From Methylacidimicrobium fagopyrum (GTDB lineage: Bacteria; Verrucomicrobiota; Verrucomicrobiia; Limisphaerales; UBA11358): a stretch of 64,000 nucleotides of DNA. Below, one piece after another: positions 16,499-26,428 of this stretch. Each line of letters starts with the position of its first letter. Within the stretch, counting starts at the first letter, position 1. The position numbers and the translations under genes are program-made. Location of the stretch: the NCBI GenBank assembly GCA_026225255.1, contig JAMFSJ010000036.1, forward strand, positions 1 through 64,000, written 5' to 3'. The notes under the pieces are model-generated. The model made no database searches. It was not told the origin of the DNA and saw nothing but the letters and a program-made list of their open reading frames with translations.

Positions 16499-17105
16499 TT
16501 CTGAATTGGATAAAAAACTGAATGCCGCGCGCACGCCGAAACTGGCAGCGGATTACACCGCAGATTTTCCGCGCGCGGTTTTTGCGAAAGCGCGCGCCAC
16601 GCCAATCTCAAAAAACTCCACCCGCTATTCATCCGCCCCGCACTGGTGGCCGGGTTTGGTTTGGAGTGCTGGTTTTGCCCTGTTTTTTTTGATCGCCGGA
16701 TTTGGCTTGGGCCATTGGCGGGGAAAAAGTGACGTCGCGGCACCGGCGAACGAGCTCTTGGCCAACGTCAAAATGATCAAGGAAACGTTGGCGTTATTTC
16801 CCAATCGCGTCAGCGCCATCGTGCAAAACGGGCACGACGTGCAACTCGTGCTGGCCGACCGGGCGGACGTGCCCGATTCGCCGCCCCTGTTCGTAAAAAT
16901 TTGCGACGGTAAAAAATGTTCCTCACTGGTGACTTTTAGCGGACAGGAAATTGAGATCGCTGGTCAAAAAATCACCGTGCTGGCCGACGCGAACGGCGGA
17001 ATCATTTTGGAAGGCAAACAATTCGTCTGGTCGAGTGCCGGGGAAAATATTTTGTCCACCGGTTTGAAAATCGAAGCCCGCAGCCTCGCGCAATTGAAAC
17101 TGTAA
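16491..17105 (+). CDS. Probable membrane anti-sigma factor
   Basis: The 204-residue protein overlaps the sigma gene by eight bases. It has a cytoplasmic N-terminus of about 50 residues, one membrane segment (about 52-76, WWPGLVWSAGFALFFLIAGF) and a periplasmic domain of about 125 residues rich in short beta strands. No zinc-binding HxxxCxxC anti-sigma motif is seen, so the anti-sigma role rests on position and topology. The outer domain carries two close cysteines (KICDGKKCSS), a possible redox or metal-sensing site. It could instead be an unrelated membrane protein. Confidence 0.65.
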   Translation: MTDSELDKKLNAARTPKLAADYTADFPRAVFAKARATPISKNSTRYSSAPHWWPGLVWSAGFALFFLIAGFGLGHWRGKSDVAAPANELLANVKMIKETLALFPNRVSAIVQNGHDVQLVLADRADVPDSPPLFVKICDGKKCSSLVTFSGQEIEIAGQKITVLADANGGIILEGKQFVWSSAGENILSTGLKIEARSLAQLKL

Positions 17106-17124
17106 AGGTCGTAGTTATCGCCGC

Positions 17125-20100
17125 ATGAAAAAAATCCTCACGTTTTTTGCCGTTCTTTTTGCCGTTCATCAACTCGTCGCGCAGACCAATGCGCCCGCCC
17201 GCCTCGCGTTGATTTCAGAAACGGAGGACACCGCCCCGATTGCCGATCTTTTGACCGCGCAACTTTCCAGCAATCAAAACGTGCAATTACTCGAGCGCGA
17301 CCAAATCGAAAAGGTGTATCGCGAGCAGGCGTTATCCGTGGCGAATAAGGATTATCTCAAGCTCGGCCAAATTTTGGGTGCGGATGGTTTGCTGTTGCTA
17401 GAAATGGTCAAAGTCGGCACGAACCAATTTTTGAATGTCCGCTTGCTGGCCGTGAAGCCGGGCGTGGTTTTATCGGCGGAAAAATTTCCGCGGTCACCTG
17501 ACGGCCTGACTGAATGGTCCGCCACATTTGCCAAACGATTGAATTTATTTTTGCCCAAACTAACGGTGTTGCCGAAAGACGCGATCCCAATTTCCGTGGT
17601 CAATTTGCGCTCCGCGATCGCATCGGCGGACGCGGCGGAAACAGAGCGGCAATTAAAATTGCTGACCGTCCAACGCTTGAGTCAGGAGCGGCAATACTTC
17701 GTTTTGGAGCGGCAGAAAATGTCGTTACTCGGCGACGAAAAAGATTTGAAAGCCGACGACACCGCGTTTTGGAACGGCAGTTATTTGGTGGAAGGCGTCG
17801 TGGATCAAAATGGCTATTCCGAAAGCACGATCACGCTGAATGCGCGCCTGACGCCGCCACGCGGTGGCGCTCCGATCTTGCTCGTCGCGAGCGGCAGTCG
17901 CACAAATCTGGCGGAGGTCATCAATCAACTCGTAGCCAAAATAAATGGCGCATTGAAAATAAATTCTACGACGCCCGCGTGGAATGCGGCGGACGAGGCG
18001 GCGCAATATTTTAACGAAGCGAATTGGGCGATGCGCTGGGGAGCTTTCCCCGAAGCGCAGGCGGCGGCGGATTCAGCTTGGGCGCTCGGAAAACGCGATT
18101 TGGACTGCGCTTTGGTGCGGGTGAAATCGTATGTGGCGGAGGTGAATGCGACAGTTGGAAAATATCAAAGCGAGTTTGCATTTTATGATCCGCCGGGCGG
18201 TTATGATTCCAGCGGCAAACCGCGCGGTGATTTTCTGGCTGAGCGCGACGTGCAAGCGGATATAAAACGCATAGTCAAGAAGCACCCTTGGGGCATGTAT
18301 TTCAAAGAAACACACGACGAAGCGCAAATGGCCGTAGACATTCATTTTATGTTTCTGGATCGAGCCCCGAATCCAAAAAATGTGGATCGAGCGATTCACG
18401 CCTTGGAACTGTATGAGGAATTCAGCCGGACTTCGCCCGATGGGCAACCCCAAATTATTTCACACGAAGGCGCGAACAAATGGCGCAATTCAGATTGGTA
18501 TGATCTGGGCATCGAAAATTTGACGGTGGCTTCATACGTTTTGCAAAATTTCAACGCGATCCCAGAATCGCAAAAAAACGTGGCGGACAAATTAGCTGAG
18601 TTGCACGCTATGGCGAGGTCGGTGGCAGCCTTGATCGTGCAATCCGCTTCGGTGCATGACAGCTATTTCGTCGGCGACCGCATCGTCACACATGATGAAT
18701 TGGCACGCACCCTTCAAGAGACGCCGAACATTTTCCGATGCGAAGTGATTTGGGGCGGCTATTGGCAAGAAACGCCGGAAAACAGTGTTGCACTATATCG
18801 CGAGTTGATGAGCAGTCCGGTCTTCAGTTATATCCACGCCGATTTTTGGCTGCGTGACCCGCAAAACCCGCGCTTCGTGGGCTGGAACGAAACTGATCGG
18901 TTAAGACTGCCGCAAGTTTGGAATAGTTTTTTGGCGGAGCTACAATCTTCAACCAATGCCTTTTGGCCGTTGGAAGCCAAAGCTCTTGCGCTAGCTGATG
19001 CGGATGGCGGAAAAAATCGGGACCGCGGTTTCACCAACTTTTTTGCCGCGCTTATGGAAAATCATGATGCGTTGGTGAATAACAATGTGGAAGTGCTTTA
19101 TTTGGATTGGGGGCTGGATGGGAAGGTTAATTGGTTCGAGTCCACTCGGGTCGTGGATTCACTGGCAGGCATCGTATGGGGCGGCCTGCTCTTGACAGAC
19201 ACGCCAAATTCGCGGCTCTATGATTCTGAATATCGCCCCAAACTGGAGGCGATGGATCAGGAGTATTGGCGAAAAAAGGACGATCAAAAAACTGCTAGCA
19301 AAAATGCGTCCGCATTTGAAGAGCAAAAACAATTTTTGAAAACCAGCCTGCCGTTTGATTCCGAGAAGGCAAGCTTAGAATTCGATAAACACTTCTTTTT
19401 TGGCTTCAAAAATTATTCCAAAGCGCAAGCCTTGGAACTTCAACCATTGGTGGCCGCTTTCCATTCAAAATTATTGGCGCAAATGGCCGCTTTGCCACCA
19501 AGAAAACAAGGCAGGTCAAAAATCGGGCTAATGCAAATCACCGGTCTAGAAACGGCCTTGTCCAACATTGTGAATCCACCCGCCCCCAGGCCGCCTCCGG
19601 TTCATCCGCCGGAGCGCGTGGCAACGCCGATTGCTCCTGCGCCAGCGGTGCCGATGATTTACGCGCCCACCCAGGCGCCGGAAGTGCCCACCAATATCGT
19701 CGCCGTCGGGAAATTTTTCCCGATTCCACTGGCGGGCTTCATGCGTGTGGCTGGATTTGAAACGGTGGATGATTCCACCGCCATTATCACGGCGCATCAT
19801 TGGCTGGCGGGGAAATTATTGTTGAATTTTGACCGTTTGCTAGTCAGTAAAAAAAACTATGGCGGCGTCCAAGGTTCGGCCCTCGCCACGTTTGACCCGG
19901 CGACCGAACAATGGACAGTCGTCATTTGCCCCGCAGTGACCGCTGAATCGCAAAATAATTTTTATCATCGCAGCGTATTATTTCGCGGCGACTTGTTTGA
20001 TAGCGATGGCGGGCAGATCAAAAAATACAACGCACAAACCCAACGGTGGGAGGTGGTGGCCGTTTCGGATGGAAATAATTATGAACTATTCGTCATCAAT

Positions 20101-21624
20101 GAACACTTTTACGCGGCGAATAAAAATTTGATTTTTGAAATCCTCGACGGCGGCAAAAGTTCGCAAATTTTAGCCAGCACCCGGCGACAACCACCCGTTA
20201 CCACGTTGGACCTGCATGGTTTGGGCATGCCGGTTTTATTTGAAGGCCCAAATCATTCCCTGCGGGTCATCGCCGGCGACAAAATTTATTCCTGGACCGG
20301 CAATGATTGGCGGGAAGAATGTGCGGCGCCGTCCGTTTCTTCGGCCCCGGAAATTTTCACGGATGGAATTTTGTATCGCCACGCGGAATGGTCGGGTCCG
20401 CCACCGACGCTCACTTTTTTCGCCACGGCAGCCACCGCGCCTGAACTGTATCTCTGGCAAAAATCGACAGGGCTGAACTCTATGGTTAATTTCAACCCGC
20501 TCGCCGCACCGCCCGTGCCGCCGGTTTGGCAAATGCCGGCCAAATGGTTTTTTGCCGGCTTGGCGGCTGGTATTTGCGAATCCAATTTGTATCTGCTGGC
20601 GGATCAGCCCGCTGTTTCCAGGAGCACCAACAATACCTACGACAGCACGTTGCTCTGTTTTTCGCGGGGCGCACCTCTTCCGCAGAAAATCTTTTTGAAA
20701 TTTGCCGCCCCCGAAGGTCATCCACCCATGACCGGAGTCGGCCCCACCGCGCAAACCTATTTTTCCGGCCCGACGACAACCTGGATGCTGGCCACGACCA
20801 ACTTAATTTTATTGGGCACCGAACATCTGAGATATAGTCCCGACTACGGAAATAATCAAAATGTGCGTGGCCACCAAACCGGCGTCTGGCTGCTGCCGAC
20901 CGCCCAACTCGCACCCATGATTGCCGAACAAAAAGCCGCCCAACTTGCACAGGCAACTGCGGCGGTGGCCGACGGCAAACAAGCGGCCAAAAATCTCTTC
21001 AATAAATTTGATCTCAATCACAACGGCGTCATTGACCCGGACGAACGCGCGGCGGCGTTGGACGATCCCGCATTCATCGCCTCGCAACTGGACGTGATTG
21101 ACGCGAATCACAACGGCCAGATTGATTTGGCCGAGCTAACCTATTTCGACGCGAATCAAAATAAAATGCTCGAACCCAAAGAACAGGCCGGTCTGGAAAT
21201 TGCCCAACATCTGCTCGCCGAAAAGGCGATGCAAACATTCGATGTGGACGGCGACGGACTTTTAGACCAAGGCGAGTTTGCCGGCTTGTGGAACGCCGGA
21301 TTCAAAAGTGATTCGAAATCTTTTTACAATGCCAGTTTGTTTTATGTGGCATACGATAAAAACCACGATCAGAAAGTGGACCTTGCCGAATTGGAATCTT
21401 TTTTGAAGCAACTGCTACAGCAAAAAGTGCAACCACCCGGACGGAATGCCGGCGGTTTTCCCTTTCAAATACAATCGCAATTTCATCGCGCAGAAGAGGA
21501 CCGCTCGGATTTCAAATTTGATGTTGAAGCCTATTGGAAAAATCCTGACCTGCTGACTAATGGCCCCGCGATTCATCGGCGGGTGGTTCCAAACGCGATT
21601 TCCAGCCAGAACAGGGCACCATGA
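17125..21624 (+). CDS. Large secreted protein with CsgG-like N-terminus, beta-rich centre and EF-hands
   Basis: This 1499-residue protein has a signal peptide (MKKILTFFAVLFAVHQLVAQ). Residues about 25-285 resemble two CsgG/FlgO-like units: VQLLERDQIEKVYREQALS followed by LGQILGADGLLLLEMVK, and later QYFVLERQKMSLL with YLVEGVVDQ. A long helical region follows to about 810, then a Pro-rich linker (about 816-850), a beta-rich region that may be a propeller, and a C-terminal block (about 1291-1423) with five EF-hand-like loops, such as DLNHNGVIDPDE, DANHNGQIDLAE and DVDGDGLLDQGE. The EF-hands should bind calcium. The gene lies 19 bases behind the anti-sigma candidate. No function is known; an envelope-assembled calcium-dependent structure is a guess. 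Confidence 0.7.
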   Translation: MKKILTFFAVLFAVHQLVAQTNAPARLALISETEDTAPIADLLTAQLSSNQNVQLLERDQIEKVYREQALSVANKDYLKLGQILGADGLLLLEMVKVGTNQFLNVRLLAVKPGVVLSAEKFPRSPDGLTEWSATFAKRLNLFLPKLTVLPKDAIPISVVNLRSAIASADAAETERQLKLLTVQRLSQERQYFVLERQKMSLLGDEKDLKADDTAFWNGSYLVEGVVDQNGYSESTITLNARLTPPRGGAPILLVASGSRTNLAEVINQLVAKINGALKINSTTPAWNAADEAAQYFNEANWAMRWGAFPEAQAAADSAWALGKRDLDCALVRVKSYVAEVNATVGKYQSEFAFYDPPGGYDSSGKPRGDFLAERDVQADIKRIVKKHPWGMYFKETHDEAQMAVDIHFMFLDRAPNPKNVDRAIHALELYEEFSRTSPDGQPQIISHEGANKWRNSDWYDLGIENLTVASYVLQNFNAIPESQKNVADKLAELHAMARSVAALIVQSASVHDSYFVGDRIVTHDELARTLQETPNIFRCEVIWGGYWQETPENSVALYRELMSSPVFSYIHADFWLRDPQNPRFVGWNETDRLRLPQVWNSFLAELQSSTNAFWPLEAKALALADADGGKNRDRGFTNFFAALMENHDALVNNNVEVLYLDWGLDGKVNWFESTRVVDSLAGIVWGGLLLTDTPNSRLYDSEYRPKLEAMDQEYWRKKDDQKTASKNASAFEEQKQFLKTSLPFDSEKASLEFDKHFFFGFKNYSKAQALELQPLVAAFHSKLLAQMAALPPRKQGRSKIGLMQITGLETALSNIVNPPAPRPPPVHPPERVATPIAPAPAVPMIYAPTQAPEVPTNIVAVGKFFPIPLAGFMRVAGFETVDDSTAIITAHHWLAGKLLLNFDRLLVSKKNYGGVQGSALATFDPATEQWTVVICPAVTAESQNNFYHRSVLFRGDLFDSDGGQIKKYNAQTQRWEVVAVSDGNNYELFVINEHFYAANKNLIFEILDGGKSSQILASTRRQPPVTTLDLHGLGMPVLFEGPNHSLRVIAGDKIYSWTGNDWREECAAPSVSSAPEIFTDGILYRHAEWSGPPPTLTFFATAATAPELYLWQKSTGLNSMVNFNPLAAPPVPPVWQMPAKWFFAGLAAGICESNLYLLADQPAVSRSTNNTYDSTLLCFSRGAPLPQKIFLKFAAPEGHPPMTGVGPTAQTYFSGPTTTWMLATTNLILLGTEHLRYSPDYGNNQNVRGHQTGVWLLPTAQLAPMIAEQKAAQLAQATAAVADGKQAAKNLFNKFDLNHNGVIDPDERAAALDDPAFIASQLDVIDANHNGQIDLAELTYFDANQNKMLEPKEQAGLEIAQHLLAEKAMQTFDVDGDGLLDQGEFAGLWNAGFKSDSKSFYNASLFYVAYDKNHDQKVDLAELESFLKQLLQQKVQPPGRNAGGFPFQIQSQFHRAEEDRSDFKFDVEAYWKNPDLLTNGPAIHRRVVPNAISSQNRAP

Positions 21625-21677
21625 ACCTCGTGAATTTTCAAAGGCGCGATCGTTCCACATCGTCTTAATGATTGATA

Positions 21678-22511
21678 ATGAAATGTTGGCTGACATGGCT
21701 GTTGCTGGCGAGTTGCGCGATGAGCGCGGCCAACGCCCAACTGGAACTCGTGCCGGACGCGCAGACACCGTGCGTGTTTGGCGGCGCAACGCAGAAGATT
21801 ACTGTCGTCTGGCGCAATGACGGCGGGCAAATAACGAATGCGGAAATTCGCACGCAGATTTTTCAGACGACTTCGGCCACGACGGTTTTGCTGGCGGATG
21901 TGGCGTGGAAAAAACTGTCGGTGTTGCCGGCGCAAACTGTAATCGAATCGAAGTCGCTAGAATTTCCGGCGGTGAAAGCGGAGACTAAATTTCTCGTGCA
22001 ATGGATGGTGGCCACAAATCAAATTCTGGGGGTAACCGAAGTGTTCGTTTACCCAACGAATCTGCTGGCGGAATTGAAACCGCTCGCGGGCGAAGGCGCG
22101 ATCGGTTTGTTCGATCCGCAGAATCAATTAAAGCCGTTGTTGAAAAATCTGGGTGTAGATTTTGTGGATTTGGAAAGTTCCGGACTGGAAGTTTTTTCCG
22201 GCAAGCTTGCGGTTGTCGGTCCGTTTGAATCGCGCGCACAGCTGCGCGCCAGCCTGATGGCGCAGTTGGAATTGGCGGCCAAACGGGGCATAAATAGTGT
22301 GTGGTTATTACCCAGGACGGATCGTTCGGCAAAACTATTGCCCTCGTTTTATGCCGTGGCGGAGAAGACCAATTCCATCGTCGTCGTCCAGCCGGAGTTG
22401 GTGGCGGATTTGCCGGACAATCCGTCATCACAACGCAATTTGATTTATTTTTGCAAACTGGCGTTGTCGCCGTCGCCGCCAGCTTTGCCCAATTTGGCAG
22501 CGCAACCTTGA
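21678..22511 (+). CDS. Secreted protein of unknown function
   Basis: The ORF track uses a TTG at 21672; the ATG at 21678 gives a clean signal peptide (MKCWLTWLLLASCAMSAANA) and a 277-residue product. An immunoglobulin-like strand-rich region (TQKITVVWRNDGGQITNAEI) is followed by a segment that looks like a small alpha/beta domain (GAIGLFDPQNQLKPLLKNLG, then GKLAVVGPFESRAQLRASL). I do not recognise the family. It sits 53 bases after the giant EF-hand gene and 10 bases before the CsgG-like gene, so the three are probably co-expressed, perhaps under the ECF sigma factor. Confidence 0.72.
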   Translation: MKCWLTWLLLASCAMSAANAQLELVPDAQTPCVFGGATQKITVVWRNDGGQITNAEIRTQIFQTTSATTVLLADVAWKKLSVLPAQTVIESKSLEFPAVKAETKFLVQWMVATNQILGVTEVFVYPTNLLAELKPLAGEGAIGLFDPQNQLKPLLKNLGVDFVDLESSGLEVFSGKLAVVGPFESRAQLRASLMAQLELAAKRGINSVWLLPRTDRSAKLLPSFYAVAEKTNSIVVVQPELVADLPDNPSSQRNLIYFCKLALSPSPPALPNLAAQP

Positions 22512-22521
22512 ATTAAAAATT

Positions 22522-23451
22522 ATGAAAACATTTCTAAAATTAACCGTGTTCGCCGCGCTGATTTTTTCCGCCGGAAAAATAGTCGCCGCCGAGGAAGCTT
22601 TAACCGTGGCCGTCTTTGATTTCGTCTCACCCGATGATGCGGTCCACGATCTCGGCCCGAAAGTTGCCGCGCTCGTGAATGCCAATTTGTCCGCCGAGCC
22701 GAACCTTGTCATGGTCGAGCGCGCGGAATTAGACAAGGCGTTGGGCGAACAGGAACTGGGTTTGTCCGGCACGGTCTCGCCGGAGAGCGCGGCGAAAGTC
22801 GGCCATTTGACGGGCGCAAAAGTGTTGGTCACCGGTCGCGTGTTTGCCGTAGATAATCAGACGATCATCGTCGCGAAAGTCATCGGCACCGAAACCAGCC
22901 GCGTCTACGGCGAGGTGGTCAATGGCAAACCAAACTCCACCATCACCGCGCTGGCAACGGAACTGGCCAAAAAAATCGCCGCCGATGTGACGCAGAAAAG
23001 CGACACGCTGATCGCCAAAGTGGAGTCGCGCGACGACCGTATCGCCAAAATCAAAAAGCAGCTCGACGGCAAAAAGCTGCCGGTCGTTTCCGTGATAATT
23101 ACCGAGCAACATATTGGCCAGCATGTCATTGATCCGGCAGCGCAAACGGAATTATCGCTCATTTTGCAGCAATGTGGTTTCACGGTAGTGGACGAACTTT
23201 CCACGAACAAAGCCGACGTGGAAATCACGGGCGAAGCGTTCAGCGAATTTGGTTTGCGCAAAGGCAATCTGCAAAGCTGCCGCGCGCGGATCGAACTCAA
23301 AGCGCGCAACGTGGCGAGCGGCGCGGTTCTCATCGTGGATCGCCAAACCAGTGTCGCGGTGGATATCGCCGAGCACGTGGCGGCGAAGTCAGCGTTGCAA
23401 AACGGCGCGGGCGAACTGGCGGAACGGGTAATTCCCCAATTGATAAAATGA
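22522..23451 (+). CDS. CsgG/LpoB-like secreted protein
   Basis: The 309-residue protein has a signal peptide (MKTFLKLTVFAALIFSAGKIVAA) with no lipobox Cys. The core matches the CsgG-like fold: LTVAVFDFVSPDDAVHDLG, then LVMVERAELDKALGEQELG, AAKVGHLTGAKVLVTGRVF and IIVAKVIGTETSRVYGE. A second half (PVVSVIITEQHIGQHVIDPA, then GFTVVDELSTNKADVEITGE) resembles another copy of the fold. CsgG-like proteins form outer-membrane secretion pores or, as LpoB, activate penicillin-binding proteins from the periplasm. The same wording occurs in the N-terminus of the giant protein two genes upstream, so the two may interact or share ancestry. Confidence 0.8.
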   Translation: MKTFLKLTVFAALIFSAGKIVAAEEALTVAVFDFVSPDDAVHDLGPKVAALVNANLSAEPNLVMVERAELDKALGEQELGLSGTVSPESAAKVGHLTGAKVLVTGRVFAVDNQTIIVAKVIGTETSRVYGEVVNGKPNSTITALATELAKKIAADVTQKSDTLIAKVESRDDRIAKIKKQLDGKKLPVVSVIITEQHIGQHVIDPAAQTELSLILQQCGFTVVDELSTNKADVEITGEAFSEFGLRKGNLQSCRARIELKARNVASGAVLIVDRQTSVAVDIAEHVAAKSALQNGAGELAERVIPQLIK

Positions 23452-23548
23452 AACCGATCTGGAACATGCCGACCGATTGGCGGATGTGATCATCATATTT
23501 TCCAATGCGATCGACGGGGCCTTTCAAAACGCGCACTGAATAAGCTAA

Positions 23549-25093
23549 CTATTCATCCGAGCGTCCCCCGAAACCGGCGAGCAGCTCAGCGATATAATCC
23601 AATTCCGCCGTGTGGCTTACTTCGGCTGAGGTGGCGTAACGGTTGAGCATCAAACTGAACGCCAGTTTTTCTCCTGCCGCCGTCGTCATGTAGCCGGAAA
23701 GCGAATTCGCCCAGCGCAATGTGCCTGTTTTGCCGCGGACATTGTTGGCGGCCAGTGTGCCTTTCATCCGCCGCCGCAGCGTGCCGTCAACGCCGGCGAT
23801 CGGCAACGCGTTATAATAATCCGACGCCCAACGATTGGTGGCCATCATTTGCAATAGCGCCACCGTCGCCTGCGCCGAAGTCAGGTTGTTGCGCGAAAGG
23901 CCGGAGCCTTCGTCAAAATGCACGTCACCGGGAATTTTTTTGGCGGTGATCATTTTATCCAACGCCCGCAACGCGAGCTGTTCGGAAGTGCGCCACATGG
24001 GGGCATTGGCCGGACGCGATAATTCGCCAACATGTTGAAAAATCAAATCCGTTTCCAGATTTTGCGACGGTTTCATAAAGCCGCGCACCAGTTCGCGTAA
24101 CGGCGGCGATTTGACTTCGCCCAGTTTCACCAGGTTCGTTTCGCTCCACGTCGGCGTTTCCGGCCACGCGACACAACGCACGTTGCCATCCACGGTGATG
24201 CCATTTTTCGCCAACGCCTCCTTCAACGCGACACCAAACCAGAACGCGGGTTGCGGCACGGGCTCATCCAGAACCTGACTTTTGGCACCGATCGGCAGTT
24301 GGCCAAAAACGTAAAATGTTTTCGTGCCGGGCAATTTCCGCACTTCTAAAAAATCGTCGCCGCCCTGCGCCACGGTCTTGGTGCGATTGACTAAAACGAT
24401 GCCGGTGTCCGGCGGCGTCACGGTCAGCGAACACGCATCGGCAATGGTTTTGCCGGGCGTCACGTGGAGTTGCGCGGTGTTATCTTCCAACGTCAACGCG
24501 GAGATTTCCGCGCCGTCGCTGTCTTCCAAATCGTCCACGGTCCAACCGCCACCGCTCGGCGGGCCGTGCAAGAACGTGTTGTCTACCACGAGATCGCCGG
24601 TGACGCGACGCACGTCCGAATTGGTGAGCGCGGCGATGAAGGGCGTAAAATTATCCCAAAAATTCGCGGGCGATTTCCAACTCGGATCGCCGCGACCGGA
24701 AATGATCACGTCGCCATTGATGCGGCCAAAATCGTCGGGCCGGAGCGTGGCGTAAATCGGCGTGGTGATTTGGTAATCGCCGCCGAGCGTGTTGAGCGCG
24801 AGGGCGCCGGTGTAGAGTTTGCTGTTGGACGCCGGGCTCATCAAGCGTTCGGCATGATTTTCGTAAATCGTTTTGCCGGTCGTGAGCGAAACAACTTTCA
24901 CGCTCCACGTCGCGCCGCTGAAACGGGAATCGTTCAAGCGCGCGTCCAATCGCGTGCGCAGATCCGCCAGCGTATGGGGGAAATTCGTCGGCTGCGCGTG
25001 GGCGGTCAGCGCAAAAACAATCGTCGCCAACAAACTGTTTGAGAAAATAAATCCGCGCGCAGCTCGCGCTGTTAAAAAATGGGCATTCATCAT
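23549..25093 (-). CDS. dacB: D-alanyl-D-alanine carboxypeptidase/endopeptidase (PBP4 type, peptidase S13)
   Basis: This periplasmic enzyme trims D-Ala or cuts D-Ala-meso-DAP cross-links in peptidoglycan. The 514-residue protein has an N-terminal signal-like segment and the three penicillin-binding motifs: SxxK in MSPASNSKLYTGALAL, SxN in EGSGLSRNNLTS, and KTG in VRGKTGTLRWANSLSGY. The large insert between the first two motifs (FGRINGDVIISGRGDPSW, then VDNTFLHGPPSGGGWTVDD) is typical of S13. It stands alone on the minus strand and diverges from the AONS-like gene. ATGs at 25093 and 25090 are both possible. Confidence 0.92.
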   Translation of the reverse strand: MMNAHFLTARAARGFIFSNSLLATIVFALTAHAQPTNFPHTLADLRTRLDARLNDSRFSGATWSVKVVSLTTGKTIYENHAERLMSPASNSKLYTGALALNTLGGDYQITTPIYATLRPDDFGRINGDVIISGRGDPSWKSPANFWDNFTPFIAALTNSDVRRVTGDLVVDNTFLHGPPSGGGWTVDDLEDSDGAEISALTLEDNTAQLHVTPGKTIADACSLTVTPPDTGIVLVNRTKTVAQGGDDFLEVRKLPGTKTFYVFGQLPIGAKSQVLDEPVPQPAFWFGVALKEALAKNGITVDGNVRCVAWPETPTWSETNLVKLGEVKSPPLRELVRGFMKPSQNLETDLIFQHVGELSRPANAPMWRTSEQLALRALDKMITAKKIPGDVHFDEGSGLSRNNLTSAQATVALLQMMATNRWASDYYNALPIAGVDGTLRRRMKGTLAANNVRGKTGTLRWANSLSGYMTTAAGEKLAFSLMLNRYATSAEVSHTAELDYIAELLAGFGGRSDE

Positions 25094-25231
25094 CGTCCTT
25101 ATTTCGGCAGCGTAACGGCTCGTCGTTAAAAACTCAAGCCGCGGAGAAAAGGCTGATGAGGCTCACTCCACCAAATGGATTTATCATTTTTCACGCGTGC
25201 GGTTTTGCGTCATCAAACTTACACTCGCACC

Positions 25232-26323
25232 ATGAACGAAGCGGAGGCATTGGCATTTATCGGCGAGAACGAAGTCCGTTGGCGCGGACGCACGCTCACT
25301 TATTTTTCCGGGTGCGATTATTTTCGGCTCGCGCGCAATCCTCAAGTCGCCGCCGCCGCCGTTTTATCGCTCAAACAAAATGGCTTGAACGTCGCGGCCT
25401 CGCGTTTCACGACGGGCAATCACAAAATCTACGCCCAACTCGAAAGCGCACTCGCCAAGTTTTTTCGCGCGGAAACCGCCGTGCTTTTTCCCGATGGTTA
25501 TTTCGCGCCGCTGGCCGTGGCACAGGCCTTCGCGGGCGAATTCACCCACGCCTTTGTGGATGAATTGGCGCACGGCGCGTTGCTCGACGCAGACCGGATG
25601 CTGGATTGTCCAGTGCAAACATTCAAACATCGCGACGTGGCCAATCTGAAAAAAGCCCTGACAAAATACGGTCGCAAGACGCGCCCCATTATTTTGACCG
25701 ACGGAATGTTTTCGCACGATGGCTCCGCGGCACCGTTGCGCGATTATCTGAAAATTTTACCGGCGAACGGCATGATCCTCGTGGACGATGCGCATGGCGC
25801 CGGTGTTTTGGGTGCTACCGGACGCGGCACTTTGGAGTTCGAAAACGTCAGCGGCGAACGCGTGGTGCAATGCGTGACGTTGAGCAAAGCGTTTGGCACT
25901 TACGGTGGCGCGGTGTTGGCAACGCAGGCGTTGCGCGAAAAAGTTTTATCGCGCGGCCGCGTATTTGTCGGCACGACGCCGTTGCCGCCGCCGCTCGCGG
26001 GAGCGGCGTTGGCTTCGTTAAAAATATTGCGCAGCGAAACTTCCCGGCGAAAAAAATTATTCCAAAACACAGCGTATGTGCGCACCAAGTTACGCGCGGC
26101 GGGTTGGGAGATTTCTGAAACGCCGGGGCCGATTGTTCGTTTGCGCGTGATGAACGAAACGGAAGTGCGTGATCTTAAAACACGCTTGCTGGCGGCGGGA
26201 ATTTATCCGCCGTTTCTAAAATACGGAGCCGCGGCACAGGGTGTTTTTCGATTCGTGATTTCCAGCCAGCATACAAAAGCGCAATTGGATAATTTAGTTG
26301 AGGTGCTGATAAAACCAAACTGA
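25232..26323 (+). CDS. AONS/KBL-family PLP-dependent acyltransferase (BioF-like)
   Basis: The 363-residue protein belongs to the alpha-oxoamine synthases, fold-type I PLP enzymes that join an acyl-CoA (or acyl-ACP) to an amino acid with loss of CO2. It shows NVAASRFTTGNHKIYAQLE, the cofactor-site motif ILVDDAHGAGVLGATGRG and the PLP lysine in VTLSKAFGTYGGAV. The start at 25232 (MNEAEALAF) is chosen over the longer ORF because the added 19 residues are atypical. It could be 8-amino-7-oxononanoate synthase for biotin, but no other bio genes are near and the protein is slightly divergent, so 2-amino-3-ketobutyrate ligase or a lipid-forming role cannot be excluded. Confidence 0.8.
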   Translation: MNEAEALAFIGENEVRWRGRTLTYFSGCDYFRLARNPQVAAAAVLSLKQNGLNVAASRFTTGNHKIYAQLESALAKFFRAETAVLFPDGYFAPLAVAQAFAGEFTHAFVDELAHGALLDADRMLDCPVQTFKHRDVANLKKALTKYGRKTRPIILTDGMFSHDGSAAPLRDYLKILPANGMILVDDAHGAGVLGATGRGTLEFENVSGERVVQCVTLSKAFGTYGGAVLATQALREKVLSRGRVFVGTTPLPPPLAGAALASLKILRSETSRRKKLFQNTAYVRTKLRAAGWEISETPGPIVRLRVMNETEVRDLKTRLLAAGIYPPFLKYGAAAQGVFRFVISSQHTKAQLDNLVEVLIKPN

Positions 26324-26428
26324 TGCGAGCGCGCAGTCGGAGGGAGAACGGTTGCCCCTCGCCCCGCCGAGGGGAGAGGGCTGAACGCGCAGAAATCTCC
26401 CACCCGCCAAAAGCAGCCAATTACCTCC

